Shown here piece after piece: positions 8,828-18,049 of a stretch of 64,000 nucleotides of DNA. A program made the translations under genes and the position numbers. The notes beneath the pieces were generated by a model. That model searched no databases and was not told where the DNA came from. It saw nothing but the letters and a program-made list of their open reading frames with translations. Every line of letters begins with the position of its first letter. Position 1 is the first letter of the stretch. The DNA comes from PHAA01 sp034927445 (GTDB lineage Bacteria; Bacillota; Syntrophomonadia; Syntrophomonadales; Syntrophomonadaceae), in NCBI GenBank assembly GCA_034927445.1, contig JAYFPZ010000007.1, forward strand, positions 62,001-126,000. The letters are read 5' to 3'.

Positions 8828-10102
8828 ATGATGAAGCTATCGGGGCAAATAAAAACAGCCTTTAATAATCCTTTTATACCTTTGCGACATAAAAATTTCC
8901 GATATTATTGGCTGGGTATGTGCGTCTCCCTGACCGGCACCTGGATGCAGAATGTGGCCCAGCCCTGGCTGGCCTACAGCCTGACCAAATCCGCTTTTTT
9001 GCTTGGCCTGGTGGGCGCGCTCCAATTTACCCCGCTGCTGTTTTTCTCTCTGTTTGCGGGAGTAATCGTAGACCGGTTTTCCAAAAAAAAGATATTGTAT
9101 ATTACGCAGTCAGGCTCGCTTATTGTAACTTTTATTCTGGCGGTTTTGGTTTTTACCGGACATATCCGCTATTGGCACATTCTCACCCTGGCTTTTGCGT
9201 TGGGATGTATGAACACGCTTGATATTCCGGCCCGCCAGGCCCTGGTCATTCAATTGGTCGGTAAAGAGGATCTAATGAATGCAATTGCTTTGAACTCCGC
9301 CATGTTTAACGTAGCCAGAGTTGCAGGGCCGGCTGTTGCCGGCTTGGTTATGGGGTATTTGGGGGTGGGCATGTGCTTCCTGATCAATTCTATCAGCTTT
9401 GCGGCGGTACTCATAAGTTTGTTTTTTATACATCCTCTGCCCATCCCTATTAAACCTTGGGGAAACAAGCGTATGCTTACGGATATAAAGGCGGGCCTCG
9501 ACTATATACGCCATCACCGGATCTTGCGGGATTGCACCATCTTAATGGCTATTATCGGTACTTTTGCCATGAACAACAATGTATTGATTCCGGTATTTTC
9601 GGAAACGGTTTTAAATCTGGATGAAAAGGGACTGGGGCTTTTATTCTCATTTTCCGGCATCGGGGCGCTTATTGGCGCCATGCTGGTTGCTGCCATGAGC
9701 AGGTCCGGCCCTCAGAAATTTGTGCTCTACATAGTTCCTTTTATTATTAGTGGTTTTTTGATATTGAACAGTATGACCGACAATTTTCTGCTGGCTGGAT
9801 TTTATCTGGCAGCAACAGGCCTTTTCTTTAATCTGTTCAGTTCCACGGTCAACTCTACCCTGCAGCTTAATACCAAAAATGAATTCCGCGGCCGGGTTAT
9901 GAGTGTTTATATCTTTGTATGGTCCACCCCGCTGGGCAGCCTGTATGCAGGTCTAAGCGCAGATCATTGGGGGGCTGAATTCGGTTTTGCCGCCTGCGGG
10001 GCTGCTATCATGGTTCTATTGATTCCTGCCTATCTTTATATCCGCAAAGGCGAAAATGAAACGGAATGGGGTCAAGCGGGGGCAATTAATAAGCCATCTT
10101 AA
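8828..10102 (+). CDS. MFS transporter (EntS-like exporter)
   Basis: Integral membrane protein of 424 residues with about 12 hydrophobic segments in two halves. It opens with the family pattern FIPLRHKNFRYYWLGMCVSL, has TWMQNVAQPWLAY in the first helices, and the loop motif GVIVDRFSKKK (MFS motif A, residues about 78-88). AFALGCMNTLDIPARQALV in the middle of the N-half is typical of the enterobactin-exporter (EntS/MFS_3) group. Substrate unknown. Two ATGs (8828, 8831) are possible; GATGGAG lies upstream. The stop codon lies inside a dispersed repeat. Confidence 0.85.
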   Translation: MMKLSGQIKTAFNNPFIPLRHKNFRYYWLGMCVSLTGTWMQNVAQPWLAYSLTKSAFLLGLVGALQFTPLLFFSLFAGVIVDRFSKKKILYITQSGSLIVTFILAVLVFTGHIRYWHILTLAFALGCMNTLDIPARQALVIQLVGKEDLMNAIALNSAMFNVARVAGPAVAGLVMGYLGVGMCFLINSISFAAVLISLFFIHPLPIPIKPWGNKRMLTDIKAGLDYIRHHRILRDCTILMAIIGTFAMNNNVLIPVFSETVLNLDEKGLGLLFSFSGIGALIGAMLVAAMSRSGPQKFVLYIVPFIISGFLILNSMTDNFLLAGFYLAATGLFFNLFSSTVNSTLQLNTKNEFRGRVMSVYIFVWSTPLGSLYAGLSADHWGAEFGFAACGAAIMVLLIPAYLYIRKGENETEWGQAGAINKPS

Positions 10103-10299
10103 TACGAAAAATAGACGCGGACGACGCGGACTTATATGACGAATAAGAAAATAACTTCTTTGTCATCCTGAGTGCAACGAAGGATCTCCTGCAAGGACCA
10201 AATAACTCCATCACCAGATCCTTCACTGCGTTCAGGATGACAAAACCCAAACATTTTCATCGGTGGTTGCGGCCTCCGGCCATGGGTGGTTAGTAAGAA
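10099..10299 (+). repeat. Composite dispersed repeat, copy B
   Basis: The 42-bp module (10099-10140) is followed by a palindromic module: GTCATCCTGAGTGCAACGAA (from 10162) mirrored by a segment ending TTCAGGATGAC near 10241, then a shared tail ACATTTTCATCGGTGGTTGC. Copy C at 56123-56368 has the same modules in the same order plus a 47-bp insertion. There is no coding capacity; it is REP/MITE-like. Confidence 0.8.
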
Positions 10300-10332
10300 A
10301 AAAGCCCAGGGCCATCTTTGACCCTGGGCTAA
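10296..10332 (-). terminator. Terminator of nitrogenase-like operon 1
   Basis: On the minus strand AGCCCAGGG pairs with CCCTGGGCT (10303-10311 with 10322-10330) followed by TTTTTT. It lies about 50 bp beyond the last gene of the operon and is a strong intrinsic terminator. Confidence 0.88.
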
Positions 10333-10379
10333 ACATCATTATTACTTGGCGGCTTCTGGTCTAAAAACCGGAACAGCAG

Positions 10380-11720
10380 TTATCGGCCGGCAATAACGGC
10401 ACTCAATAAATCTTCCATTAGTCTCAAGCCCCCGCGATACCCGGTATAACCTCGATCAATAATGGCCCGGTTGGCTACCGGAAAGCTTATGCTCAAATGG
10501 GGCGCCCCAAGGGATGACGCCAGTTCCCGATCCAAAGAGCTCCCTATCACAAAGCCGGGGCTCAATGTTTCCTGATATCTTGAAGCTCCCTGGCGGGGAT
10601 AAATATCGCTTAAATAGCGTATTATTTCGCTGGTATCAGTTTCAAAAATGATCCGGGGCTGCTGTCCGGACTCCAGTGCAGCGGGGAGCAGTTTAAAGTA
10701 TTCTTTCTGACTATCGACCAGTTGGTCGGTAAATACCACCAGTTTGGGAATCCAGCCCAGATCATCAGCCAAAAACCGGGTTAAGGCAGGAGCATAATTG
10801 GCATCACCGACTATTACCGCATTCCTCTGTAAGTCAAGATCATTGTAGCATTCTACCAGAGGATCCAGGAAGTTATAATAAGCCCGGTTTTCTTGGGTAA
10901 TAATTGCTTCGATTACTTTATCATCAATCTCCAGAGCCTGTCCCACCTTTCTCAGAAACAAATCTGAGGCTGCCGGACCTATGGGAAGCGGGGTTATCAC
11001 ATAGGGGGTCCCGTGGGTTTCTTGAAACACCTCCGCGGCTTCCACTCCGTAAATATCGGAAACTACTATATTCAATTCGGCCTGGGCCGCTTCTCGAATA
11101 TGGTCCAGACTGTCATCCCCGGTAAAGAAGGTATTCACCTTAAGGCCAAGCTTTTCCAATAGGGAGCGTATTCCTTCCAAATTGCCCCGCCAGAATATGT
11201 CCATATAGGGTACTATACCCAAAACATTTACGTGTTTGGGCCGTTTTTCTATGTTGCTATGCAAATAATCCTTTATTAAAGCCTGTAATACCAGATCATA
11301 TCCATAATATGAATTTCCTTTAAAGCCCCCGGTCTCGGCCGATATTATATTAACCCCCTGATTCTTGAATTCGTTGACCAAAGCTCTAACATCATCGCCG
11401 ATAATTTCTGTTACGCAGGAGGTTATAACGACAAACAATTTTCCATCCATTATTTCCAGGGTATTTTGGATTTGCTCCCGAAGCCTTCGATCCCCGCCAA
11501 AAACAATATCCTTTTCCTGCACGTTGGAGCTGGGAATGTTTAATCCCCCGCAGTAGCCTCCCACCTGCAGTCCGCTGCCGCCATTCTGGGCCCAGGTTAT
11601 ATTACCGGCGCAGCCACCCGCCGCATGCAAAATAGGTACGGTATCCGGCAAAGCGGTCGCAGTTGACATGGCGCCGCCCATGGAACAATAGTAGCGGGCT
11701 CGTTCGACAAAGTTAGGCAT
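10380..11720 (-). CDS. Nitrogenase-like component 1, beta (NifK-type) subunit, pair 1
   Basis: Predicted K-type half of a nitrogenase-superfamily reductase, about 446 residues. Three cysteines match the P-cluster ligands of NifK: Cys12 (YYCSMGG), Cys37 (AAGGCAGN) and Cys102 (ITSCVTEIIGDD). A further Cys57 (GGYCGG) is shared with the pair-2 protein. The chain is shorter than most NifK (~510-520) and lacks the NifK N-terminal extension. The ATG at 11720 has GGGAGGTGAT upstream and overlaps the D-subunit stop by 8 bp, so the two are translationally coupled. It is the last gene of the operon. The substrate is not known from sequence; the nearest characterised idea is a methylthio-alkane reductase-like enzyme. 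Confidence 0.85.
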   Translation of the reverse strand: MPNFVERARYYCSMGGAMSTATALPDTVPILHAAGGCAGNITWAQNGGSGLQVGGYCGGLNIPSSNVQEKDIVFGGDRRLREQIQNTLEIMDGKLFVVITSCVTEIIGDDVRALVNEFKNQGVNIISAETGGFKGNSYYGYDLVLQALIKDYLHSNIEKRPKHVNVLGIVPYMDIFWRGNLEGIRSLLEKLGLKVNTFFTGDDSLDHIREAAQAELNIVVSDIYGVEAAEVFQETHGTPYVITPLPIGPAASDLFLRKVGQALEIDDKVIEAIITQENRAYYNFLDPLVECYNDLDLQRNAVIVGDANYAPALTRFLADDLGWIPKLVVFTDQLVDSQKEYFKLLPAALESGQQPRIIFETDTSEIIRYLSDIYPRQGASRYQETLSPGFVIGSSLDRELASSLGAPHLSISFPVANRAIIDRGYTGYRGGLRLMEDLLSAVIAGR

Positions 11721-13236
11721 TTGAATCACCTCCCGCCGGCAATATGTGTTTAAAGGGATCCGAATCATACCAGGTCTGGGTATAGGGCAGCCTGGTATAT
11801 TTACTGAGTTTGGCGTTAAACGAAGGATTGCTCAATTGTCTAAACAGCCTGCGGGCGATTTCAAATGCGCCTTTATAACCTATATAGCTTAACCCGGTAT
11901 TATAAATAACATGAGTAGCTATACCCAGTTTGGAAGCAGTTCCATTACCATTCCAGTGTCCCAGGAAAACATCCGGTTTTAACCTTTTCAGCAGGTTGGC
12001 TTCTTCAAAAGGCTGGGCATTGGCAATATTAAAATAGAAATCTTTGCCGGAGGCCCGGATAAGCTTATCATATTCATTATCCGCAAATTCATCGTGGTGA
12101 TAGGAACGTATGCCGATAATCTCGAATCCCAGTTCCTGCATCAGCCTGGCGGTGGCCAGAGCTCTAAATTCACCGGCGCCAATGAATACGGTTTTGCCTT
12201 TAAAAACCGGTAAATACTCGCCCAGGGCAGCTTGGAGCTCGGCATTTTCCTGTTCGATCAATTTTTGCGCCTGTTCTTCCAAACCAAAAAAGGCGGCAAT
12301 ATCGCGTATCCAGAGGTTGGTATTTTCTATTCCTATGGGCATATGATTCAATATGAAGGGGATCCCATATTTTTCTTGTAAATGTTTAACGAAGTAATCA
12401 TCATGGGTGGGGCAGGTGCTGACCGAAAGGGCGGCCTGAGTCACCCTGTACATTTCTTCAGGCTTCGAAAAAACCGGAAATATATTAACCTCTAAGCCCA
12501 GAGCGTTCAACAGTCTGCTCAGCTCAATCTCATCCGCTTTTCCCATGGAAGAAACGTTAAACAGATTAACCGTCCTGCTTCTCCGGTAATTTTCCTGCAA
12601 ATCTGCAAATTCATCCCGCAGCAATGGTTCCTGCACTTCGGGTTCATCCAGCAGATTTCGCCCTATCCCATGATAGACGGCATCATAGGCAGTAGCCCAT
12701 ATCCTGGTCTTAAATCCTTCGCAATGAACCGGAATAAGCCTGGCGGCTACCCGGGGCTGAGTTCTTTCAATTACTCCGTCGATATCATCGCCTATAATTC
12801 CAGGAACGCAACCTGCAACTACGGTTATGGTCGCCGGTCTATAACGGAAATCCGCTTCCACAATGGCTTTTTCCAGTTTTTCTTCACCGCCGTTGATAAC
12901 ATCCGATTCATCCATGGCGGTGGCGAGCCACAAAGCATCTTTGACTTTCCCCCAGCGTACGCTGCCTCCCGATCTGGCATTGGCGTTCTGGGAATGAGTA
13001 CAGGCCCCGCACCCGATAGCGGAATGCAAAATCACAACATTATCAGGCAGGCTGTTGAGCATGGCCAGGGCCGGCAATAGGAGACAGATCGATCCCTGGG
13101 TAAAGCTTCTTTCCCCGTCATTCATGAGACAGGATTTGCTCCGGGAGGCCAGGTCGCATATGGTTCCTCCATAAGTAATACAGGATTTTAGTCTGTCTTC
13201 ACGTTTAGGTGGTTCCTTATTATCAAGATAACTCAC
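11713..13236 (-). CDS. Nitrogenase-like component 1, alpha (NifD-type) subunit, pair 1
   Basis: D-type subunit, 507 residues. P-cluster-type cysteines are Cys51 (TQGSICLL), Cys76 (SAIGCGAC) and Cys143 (VAGCVPGIIGDD). Cys275 in SVSTCPTHDDYF sits where NifD's FeMo-co cysteine is expected. The His442 position reads Ile (GLSYIGYKG, about residue 452), so classic FeMo-co ligation is incomplete. Three extra N-terminal cysteines (19, 27, 36) precede the core and recur in the pair-2 protein. Start is GTG at 13236 after GGAGG. It lies 3 bp after the UroD-type gene and overlaps the K subunit. A P-cluster and a FeMo-co-like or simpler Fe-S cluster are inferred from ligands only. Confidence 0.86.
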   Translation of the reverse strand: MSYLDNKEPPKREDRLKSCITYGGTICDLASRSKSCLMNDGERSFTQGSICLLLPALAMLNSLPDNVVILHSAIGCGACTHSQNANARSGGSVRWGKVKDALWLATAMDESDVINGGEEKLEKAIVEADFRYRPATITVVAGCVPGIIGDDIDGVIERTQPRVAARLIPVHCEGFKTRIWATAYDAVYHGIGRNLLDEPEVQEPLLRDEFADLQENYRRSRTVNLFNVSSMGKADEIELSRLLNALGLEVNIFPVFSKPEEMYRVTQAALSVSTCPTHDDYFVKHLQEKYGIPFILNHMPIGIENTNLWIRDIAAFFGLEEQAQKLIEQENAELQAALGEYLPVFKGKTVFIGAGEFRALATARLMQELGFEIIGIRSYHHDEFADNEYDKLIRASGKDFYFNIANAQPFEEANLLKRLKPDVFLGHWNGNGTASKLGIATHVIYNTGLSYIGYKGAFEIARRLFRQLSNPSFNAKLSKYTRLPYTQTWYDSDPFKHILPAGGDSNA

Positions 13237-13239
13237 TTT

Positions 13240-14271
13240 TTATACCTCCAGTTGATAGCTGCGGGCTGTATTAACCATAGCCTTGATATTCTCTATTGGC
13301 ACCGCCGGAGGGATATCGCACCCCGGCATTAGGATGTAACTGCTGTTCCCAGCTGCTTTAATGCACTCGGTACATATCCGTGCAACTTCTTCCGCCTTGG
13401 CATTCTGCATAACCGCAACCGGATTCATGTTCCCTGCGAAAGCTATTTGGGAACCAAGGATTTCTCCCGCTTTAGCCAAAGGCACTTTATAATCCAGCGA
13501 AAGAATTTCCACCCCGGTGGCGGGGATCAAGTCCAGCCGGTTGGTAATATTGCCGCATATATGGATGAATGGTATCACTCCCCGGGCCTTGATTTTACTT
13601 ACAACTTGCTGTAAATAGGGAACTGAAAATTCCGCAAATTGCTGCCGGGATATCAAGTCACCGGATGAATTGGGATCTGCCACCGATAAAATCCCAACCC
13701 CGGCCTCTATAAAAGAGGCCAGGTATTGGTAACATAATTCTGAGGTAAAACTCAGCACCCTATGAACAGATTCCTTATCTTTGTAAATGTTGCGCATAAG
13801 CCGCTCCACCCCGTAAATGAGGCCCGCCAGGGTAAATGGCCCCCACTGGCTGGCGCCCACCATGGTATGGTCGCCGATATTTTTAACCAGCACCCTGGCT
13901 GTATCCCATAGCGTATTAAGGTCCTTATCCTCTTGCATCGTCGCCAGATCTATGGCTTCCACCTCGCGGGCCTCATTGATAAGCGGCTCCAAGACGTCGG
14001 GAGTTCCTTTTTTTCGCCATTTGATGTTTCCTCCCAGGGCTTTAATGGCTAGATTGTGATATCCGGAAGCGGGCCAAACAACATCGCAGCCTACTTCTTG
14101 ATTGGTTTCCGCCAAAATTTCAGCCGCCAACTCCGCTCCGCAATTTAAGGTTTTTTCCAGGGAGAGTCCTTGACGATTAAAAGTCCATGCCCCCCCGGAA
14201 AGAAGTGATACGGGAACCCGGGGCGTTTTTTGCCGCCGGGCTGCAGCCGTAATAATTTCTTTAGAATTCAT
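13240..14271 (-). CDS. UroD/MtaA-family methyltransferase 1
   Basis: Zinc-dependent methyltransferase of the uroporphyrinogen decarboxylase/MtaA superfamily, 343 residues. Zn-ligand pattern: HIC in FIHICGNITN (about residue 237) and a distal Cys in MPGCDIPPAVP (about 319). These enzymes move methyl groups between a substrate or thiol and a corrinoid protein. It sits between the binding lipoprotein and the NifD-like gene in the same operon as a corrinoid protein and two further UroD-type enzymes, so it should be a methyl donor-side or acceptor-side transferase; which one is not decidable. ATG 14271 follows GGAGTG. Confidence 0.82.
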   Translation of the reverse strand: MNSKEIITAAARRQKTPRVPVSLLSGGAWTFNRQGLSLEKTLNCGAELAAEILAETNQEVGCDVVWPASGYHNLAIKALGGNIKWRKKGTPDVLEPLINEAREVEAIDLATMQEDKDLNTLWDTARVLVKNIGDHTMVGASQWGPFTLAGLIYGVERLMRNIYKDKESVHRVLSFTSELCYQYLASFIEAGVGILSVADPNSSGDLISRQQFAEFSVPYLQQVVSKIKARGVIPFIHICGNITNRLDLIPATGVEILSLDYKVPLAKAGEILGSQIAFAGNMNPVAVMQNAKAEEVARICTECIKAAGNSSYILMPGCDIPPAVPIENIKAMVNTARSYQLEV

Positions 14272-14285
14272 GCAACCACACTCCG

Positions 14286-15284
14286 TTAATCATTTACACC
14301 TGGAAGCTTGACAAAACTGGCCTTGGCCAATGCCTCAGCATCGGTATCCTGGTTTAACAGCTTTATGGCTTTCATCTCTTTGGCGGATTCCAGCAGAGCC
14401 TGGGCCCCCCCCTCAACCGAAGGCTTATAGTTATAATGGGATAGAATTCTGGCATTGGTAGCCGCATCACCCGGAACATACTTTTTGTCTACTTCGATTT
14501 GGGCAATAGCCTCCTGATTTTGACTTACCCACTCGGCCCCTTTCATCAGCGCTCTGGTGATAGCGGCAGCTGTCTCCGGATCTTTTTCGATCAAGGGGCC
14601 GTTGATTACTACCAGGCAGCAATATTCATCTTTAAAAGGCGCATCCAGAGCGGAATCATAAATGCTTTTCGCTTTGCCCCCATCCACCTGGATCTGGGCA
14701 AAGGGATCGGCCACCGCAATCACGTCAACTTCTCCTTTTTCCATAACCAGAGGCAGTTCCGCGTTGGGGAAAACCCTCCACTCTACGTCGGTCTGGGAAT
14801 CGATTCCTTCTTTAAAGAGCATTCTGGCTGCAACCACATGACCGGCGGAACCTATAGCCGGAATGCCTATGCGTTTGCCTTTCAAATCCTTAAAGGAGGT
14901 GATCTTCGAATCAGCCGGGACCAGTACTTGGACGCACCCGGTATGTAGTCCGGCGGTGAACTTAATGTTTAAGCCCGCTTCCACCGGCTTCATCCATTGA
15001 CTGATCAGACCGTCGGTAGCATCGATTTTACCTGTGGCCAGGCCGTCTTTCAGAGTGCTGGCATCCCCTTTGACCAGCGTCACTTCCAGGCCTTCTTCCT
15101 TAAAATATCCATTTTCATAGGCGGCATAAATCGGGGCTTCACAGGTGGTCCCAAAATAACCGATATTGACTTTGGTTAACTCCTGAGGCGCGGTGGCGGT
15201 TTGCTCTTTGGCGCCGCATCCCGCTAAGGTTAATAACAATACCGTCATAAGTAAAAATGCAATAATACTTTTCCTTTTTTTCAC
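14286..15284 (-). CDS. ABC transporter substrate-binding lipoprotein, NMT1/SsuA type (operon 1)
   Basis: Periplasm-side binding protein of about 332 residues anchored by a lipobox: hydrophobic core FLLMTVLLLT then LAGC. The mature part has the NMT1/SsuA-like pattern VNIGYFGTTCEAPIYAAYEN, DLKGKRIGIPAIGSAG, and VIAVADPFAQIQ. The family binds nitrate, taurine, aliphatic sulfonates, pyrimidines or similar small molecules. I chose GTG 15284 (VKKRKSIIAF), with GGAGGGGG just upstream, over an ATG at 15302 that lies in that site. Its permease and ATPase lie at the head of the same operon. An organic anion or organosulfur ligand is an inference. Confidence 0.83.
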   Translation of the reverse strand: MKKRKSIIAFLLMTVLLLTLAGCGAKEQTATAPQELTKVNIGYFGTTCEAPIYAAYENGYFKEEGLEVTLVKGDASTLKDGLATGKIDATDGLISQWMKPVEAGLNIKFTAGLHTGCVQVLVPADSKITSFKDLKGKRIGIPAIGSAGHVVAARMLFKEGIDSQTDVEWRVFPNAELPLVMEKGEVDVIAVADPFAQIQVDGGKAKSIYDSALDAPFKDEYCCLVVINGPLIEKDPETAAAITRALMKGAEWVSQNQEAIAQIEVDKKYVPGDAATNARILSHYNYKPSVEGGAQALLESAKEMKAIKLLNQDTDAEALAKASFVKLPGVND

Positions 15285-15351
15285 GTTGATCCCCCTCCAC
15301 ATTTTGCAGTTTTGATTGCTTCCGGCTGACTGAAACCAGCTATAATCCCCC

Positions 15352-17022
15352 CTAAAAGTCCAGACAGCTTACAAATACTTTGTCAAAATCCTTATAATTA
15401 GCCAGCTCGATAACCTGAATCTCTTTTACGCGCTGGTCCATTTCATCCCGATAGGCAATATTTAATAAATAAGCCATTCCGCCGGACTTGGAGGTATTGC
15501 CCACAAATTCGATCTTGTCTTTGAATTCTCCCGGCAGCAGGCCTAGATTAATGAGACTCTGGGCTTGCAAATGATAGCCGAATGATCCGGCAATAAGCAC
15601 TCTATCCACATCAATCGCATTCAAGTTCTGGCTCCTGAGCAGAAAGTCAATGCCGGCCCGGACTGCTCCTTTAGCCAATTGCACTTGCCGGATGTCTTTT
15701 TGGGTGATATAGGTATTCGCTGCCACCTCAAACGCCATTTTGCCATCCAATTTTTTAAATCTGGGCTGCAGTGCAGGCAGGATGAACGATTGACTGGGAT
15801 CAACCAATTTGCCTCTATTAGTAATTAGTCGATGGGCCGCCAACTCGCCTACGATGTCCATGATTCCACTGCCACATATGCCGGTTGGGTCTGCATTGCC
15901 AATCGTGCGCACGGTGACAGCCCCGCTATTATCAATAGCAAAATATTCGATAGCGCCCTGGGCGGCGCGCATGCCGTGACTGATATTCATTCCTTCGAAT
16001 GCCGGCCCGGCAGCCGTAGAAGTGGCTGCGATCGAACCATGGCATGCAATCACCATTTCCCCGTTAGTCCCGATATCCACAAAAAGGGTTACCCCTTTTT
16101 TCCGGTGCAATTGCGCCGCTAGTATTCCAGAGCTAATGTCAGCGCCTATAAAGGCTGATATAATCGAGGGCATGTATATAACTCCCAGCGGTGCTGCCGC
16201 GATCCCCAAATCCTGCGCCAGCCAATACTCACCCCCGTAAATCTTGGGCTCATAGGGATATTTGCCTAAAGAATAGGGACTTACTCCGGCGGCCAGATGC
16301 AGCATACAGGTATTGCCGCTGAAAACCAGTTCATAAATCTGTTCCCGCTTTATGCCATTTTCTTGCGACAGCTCGGCAATCATTTGGTTGATCGCTGCAA
16401 TTACAAGCGTGTGCAGGGTTGCCAAACCCTGAGCTTCTGAAGCCATTTTTATTCTGGATAAAACATCCTGGGCGTATACCGCCTGGGGATTTAAGGTTGA
16501 TTTACTTCCCAGTTCCCGGCCGGATTCCAGGTCAACCAAAGCAGCCACCAGGGTAGTCGTACCGATGTCAACTACCATTCCGTAAATTGAGGCGGAAGCA
16601 TCGGTTTCAATTCCTATGAACCGGTCGCCGGCATATATTTTGCTCTGGCCCGTCCCGGGGTCATATTCTCTTTTAATATAGCTATCCGGTTTCAGCTCCA
16701 AAACATTACCCTGGCTGATTATCTGCAAGGTATCATTTTGCTCTGGATCTGCCAGGGTAACGGCAATATCGCCCCCGATTCTGGTGCCGCAAGCCAGTAC
16801 ATACCCCTGGCTTAATTCGTCATTGGACAGGCAATGTTCACCTGAAAAGCTAATATTGCTCATAGAACCGGCATCGATTTTTACCTTGCATTTTCCGCAG
16901 ATCTCCATAGCGTTACAGGGAGATTCCAGCACCAGTCCGGCCGTACGGACGGCATCCAGAATAGTACAACCGGCTTCAACCAAGATCACTTGCTCTGACG
17001 GATAAAACGTTACCTTAGGCAT
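15352..17022 (-). CDS. Corrinoid-protein reductive activase (RACo/RamA-like, 2Fe-2S plus ASKHA ATPase)
   Basis: 556 residues. The N-terminal ferredoxin domain (1-90) has plant-type 2Fe-2S cysteines (SPCNAMEICGKCKV plus a later Cys in VLACGTR). The large C-terminal part (DUF4445/ASKHA) has VVDIGTTTLVAALVDL near residue 150 and VDIGTNGEMV near 320, the phosphate-binding loops of this ATPase family. Such proteins reduce inactive Co(II) corrinoids to Co(I) at the cost of ATP, repairing methyltransferases. It overlaps the next upstream UroD-type gene by 8 bp. Its presence indicates a working cob(I)amide-based methyl-transfer system. Confidence 0.88.
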   Translation of the reverse strand: MPKVTFYPSEQVILVEAGCTILDAVRTAGLVLESPCNAMEICGKCKVKIDAGSMSNISFSGEHCLSNDELSQGYVLACGTRIGGDIAVTLADPEQNDTLQIISQGNVLELKPDSYIKREYDPGTGQSKIYAGDRFIGIETDASASIYGMVVDIGTTTLVAALVDLESGRELGSKSTLNPQAVYAQDVLSRIKMASEAQGLATLHTLVIAAINQMIAELSQENGIKREQIYELVFSGNTCMLHLAAGVSPYSLGKYPYEPKIYGGEYWLAQDLGIAAAPLGVIYMPSIISAFIGADISSGILAAQLHRKKGVTLFVDIGTNGEMVIACHGSIAATSTAAGPAFEGMNISHGMRAAQGAIEYFAIDNSGAVTVRTIGNADPTGICGSGIMDIVGELAAHRLITNRGKLVDPSQSFILPALQPRFKKLDGKMAFEVAANTYITQKDIRQVQLAKGAVRAGIDFLLRSQNLNAIDVDRVLIAGSFGYHLQAQSLINLGLLPGEFKDKIEFVGNTSKSGGMAYLLNIAYRDEMDQRVKEIQVIELANYKDFDKVFVSCLDF

Positions 17023-18049
17023 TAGTCCGCTGCTCCTTCACCGTTCTGGTCATTGCCTTTATGTTTTCCAGGGATGATGATGTGCTTAAACCGCAGGCCG
17101 GTGAAATAATATCGATGCCATCATTGACCAATTTTTGCGTATTCTTTGCCACCTTGTCCGGATTGCTAAATTCAAGCAAATAAGTGCTCAGGTTGCCCAT
17201 GGTGGTAATCTGGGGGAACTCTGTTTTTAACAATCTTAAATTCACCATGGCGTCGGTACTGATGGCATCGGCTTTAATTTCCGGCAGTAAATTTTTGACC
17301 GAATTCATGTTTCCGCAGATATGAACGATCACCGGGGCTCCCATCGCATGAATGCCATCAATCACCAGGTTGATATAGCGCAGGGCATATTCTTTAAACA
17401 TCCTGGGCCCCAGTATTTCCCCCGTGGCGGTAGGATCACCGATAGATATGACCGAAGCCCCATTTTCAATCATTAGCTGCGCATAGGCAATCAAGAAACG
17501 GGCGACATAATCAACTACCCGGTGGGCATTGGCTCCGTCTTTTCTTAGTTCTTTTAAAAAAGTCATCGGATCGACGATAGAAGCAGAGGTACTGATCGGC
17601 CCGGTCAGATTGCCAATAAGCGGGATATCCTGATACCTATGAGCAAGAGTATACTCAGCCTGAACCACTGTCTCCAATCTGCCTGAGTTTATCATAGCCC
17701 GGATTTCTTGATATTGAACCGCTCGGACTGAGGGAAACAGTTCCCTTTGAATTTTGGGTTCACAGGTCAGGGAGCCAAAATTAATTTCACTGCCCAGAAC
17801 TTCCGCTTCAACTGTCATACAAAAGGGAATGCCGAAGTTTTCAAATCCGGTCTGTTCATGCACATCATAGGCCAGTTCAGCCATTAGCTTTTTATCATGA
17901 TGAGCTTGCGGCAAAGTATGGCCGGTTTTATTCATAACATCCACAATGGCGGCATTCATCATGCCCCCGGGACAGATTACCGGCGCCCTGTCGGCGGGCT
18001 GTTTATTTAATATCCTCTGCAATCTTTCCTTGGGACTCATGCTATTCAT
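17015..18049 (-). CDS. UroD/MtaA-family methyltransferase 2
   Basis: 344 residues. Zn motif HIC in IVHICGNMNS (about 246) and distal Cys in ISPACGLSTSSS (about 325). The N-terminus MSPKERLQRILNKQPADRAP is typical of the MtaA group. It overlaps both neighbours (8 bp with the activase, ATGA with UroD-type 3), so translation is tightly coupled. The three UroD-type proteins are clearly distinct, which fits division of labour as methyltransferase I and II components in corrinoid systems such as O-demethylases; the assignment of roles is inference. Confidence 0.83.
   Translation of the reverse strand: MNSMSPKERLQRILNKQPADRAPVICPGGMMNAAIVDVMNKTGHTLPQAHHDKKLMAELAYDVHEQTGFENFGIPFCMTVEAEVLGSEINFGSLTCEPKIQRELFPSVRAVQYQEIRAMINSGRLETVVQAEYTLAHRYQDIPLIGNLTGPISTSASIVDPMTFLKELRKDGANAHRVVDYVARFLIAYAQLMIENGASVISIGDPTATGEILGPRMFKEYALRYINLVIDGIHAMGAPVIVHICGNMNSVKNLLPEIKADAISTDAMVNLRLLKTEFPQITTMGNLSTYLLEFSNPDKVAKNTQKLVNDGIDIISPACGLSTSSSLENIKAMTRTVKEQRTNA

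Noticed and set aside
10380..13236. True molybdenum nitrogenase for N2 fixation
   Set aside because: Both D-type subunits lack the His442 ligand, K-type subunits are short, and nifE, nifN and nifV are absent.
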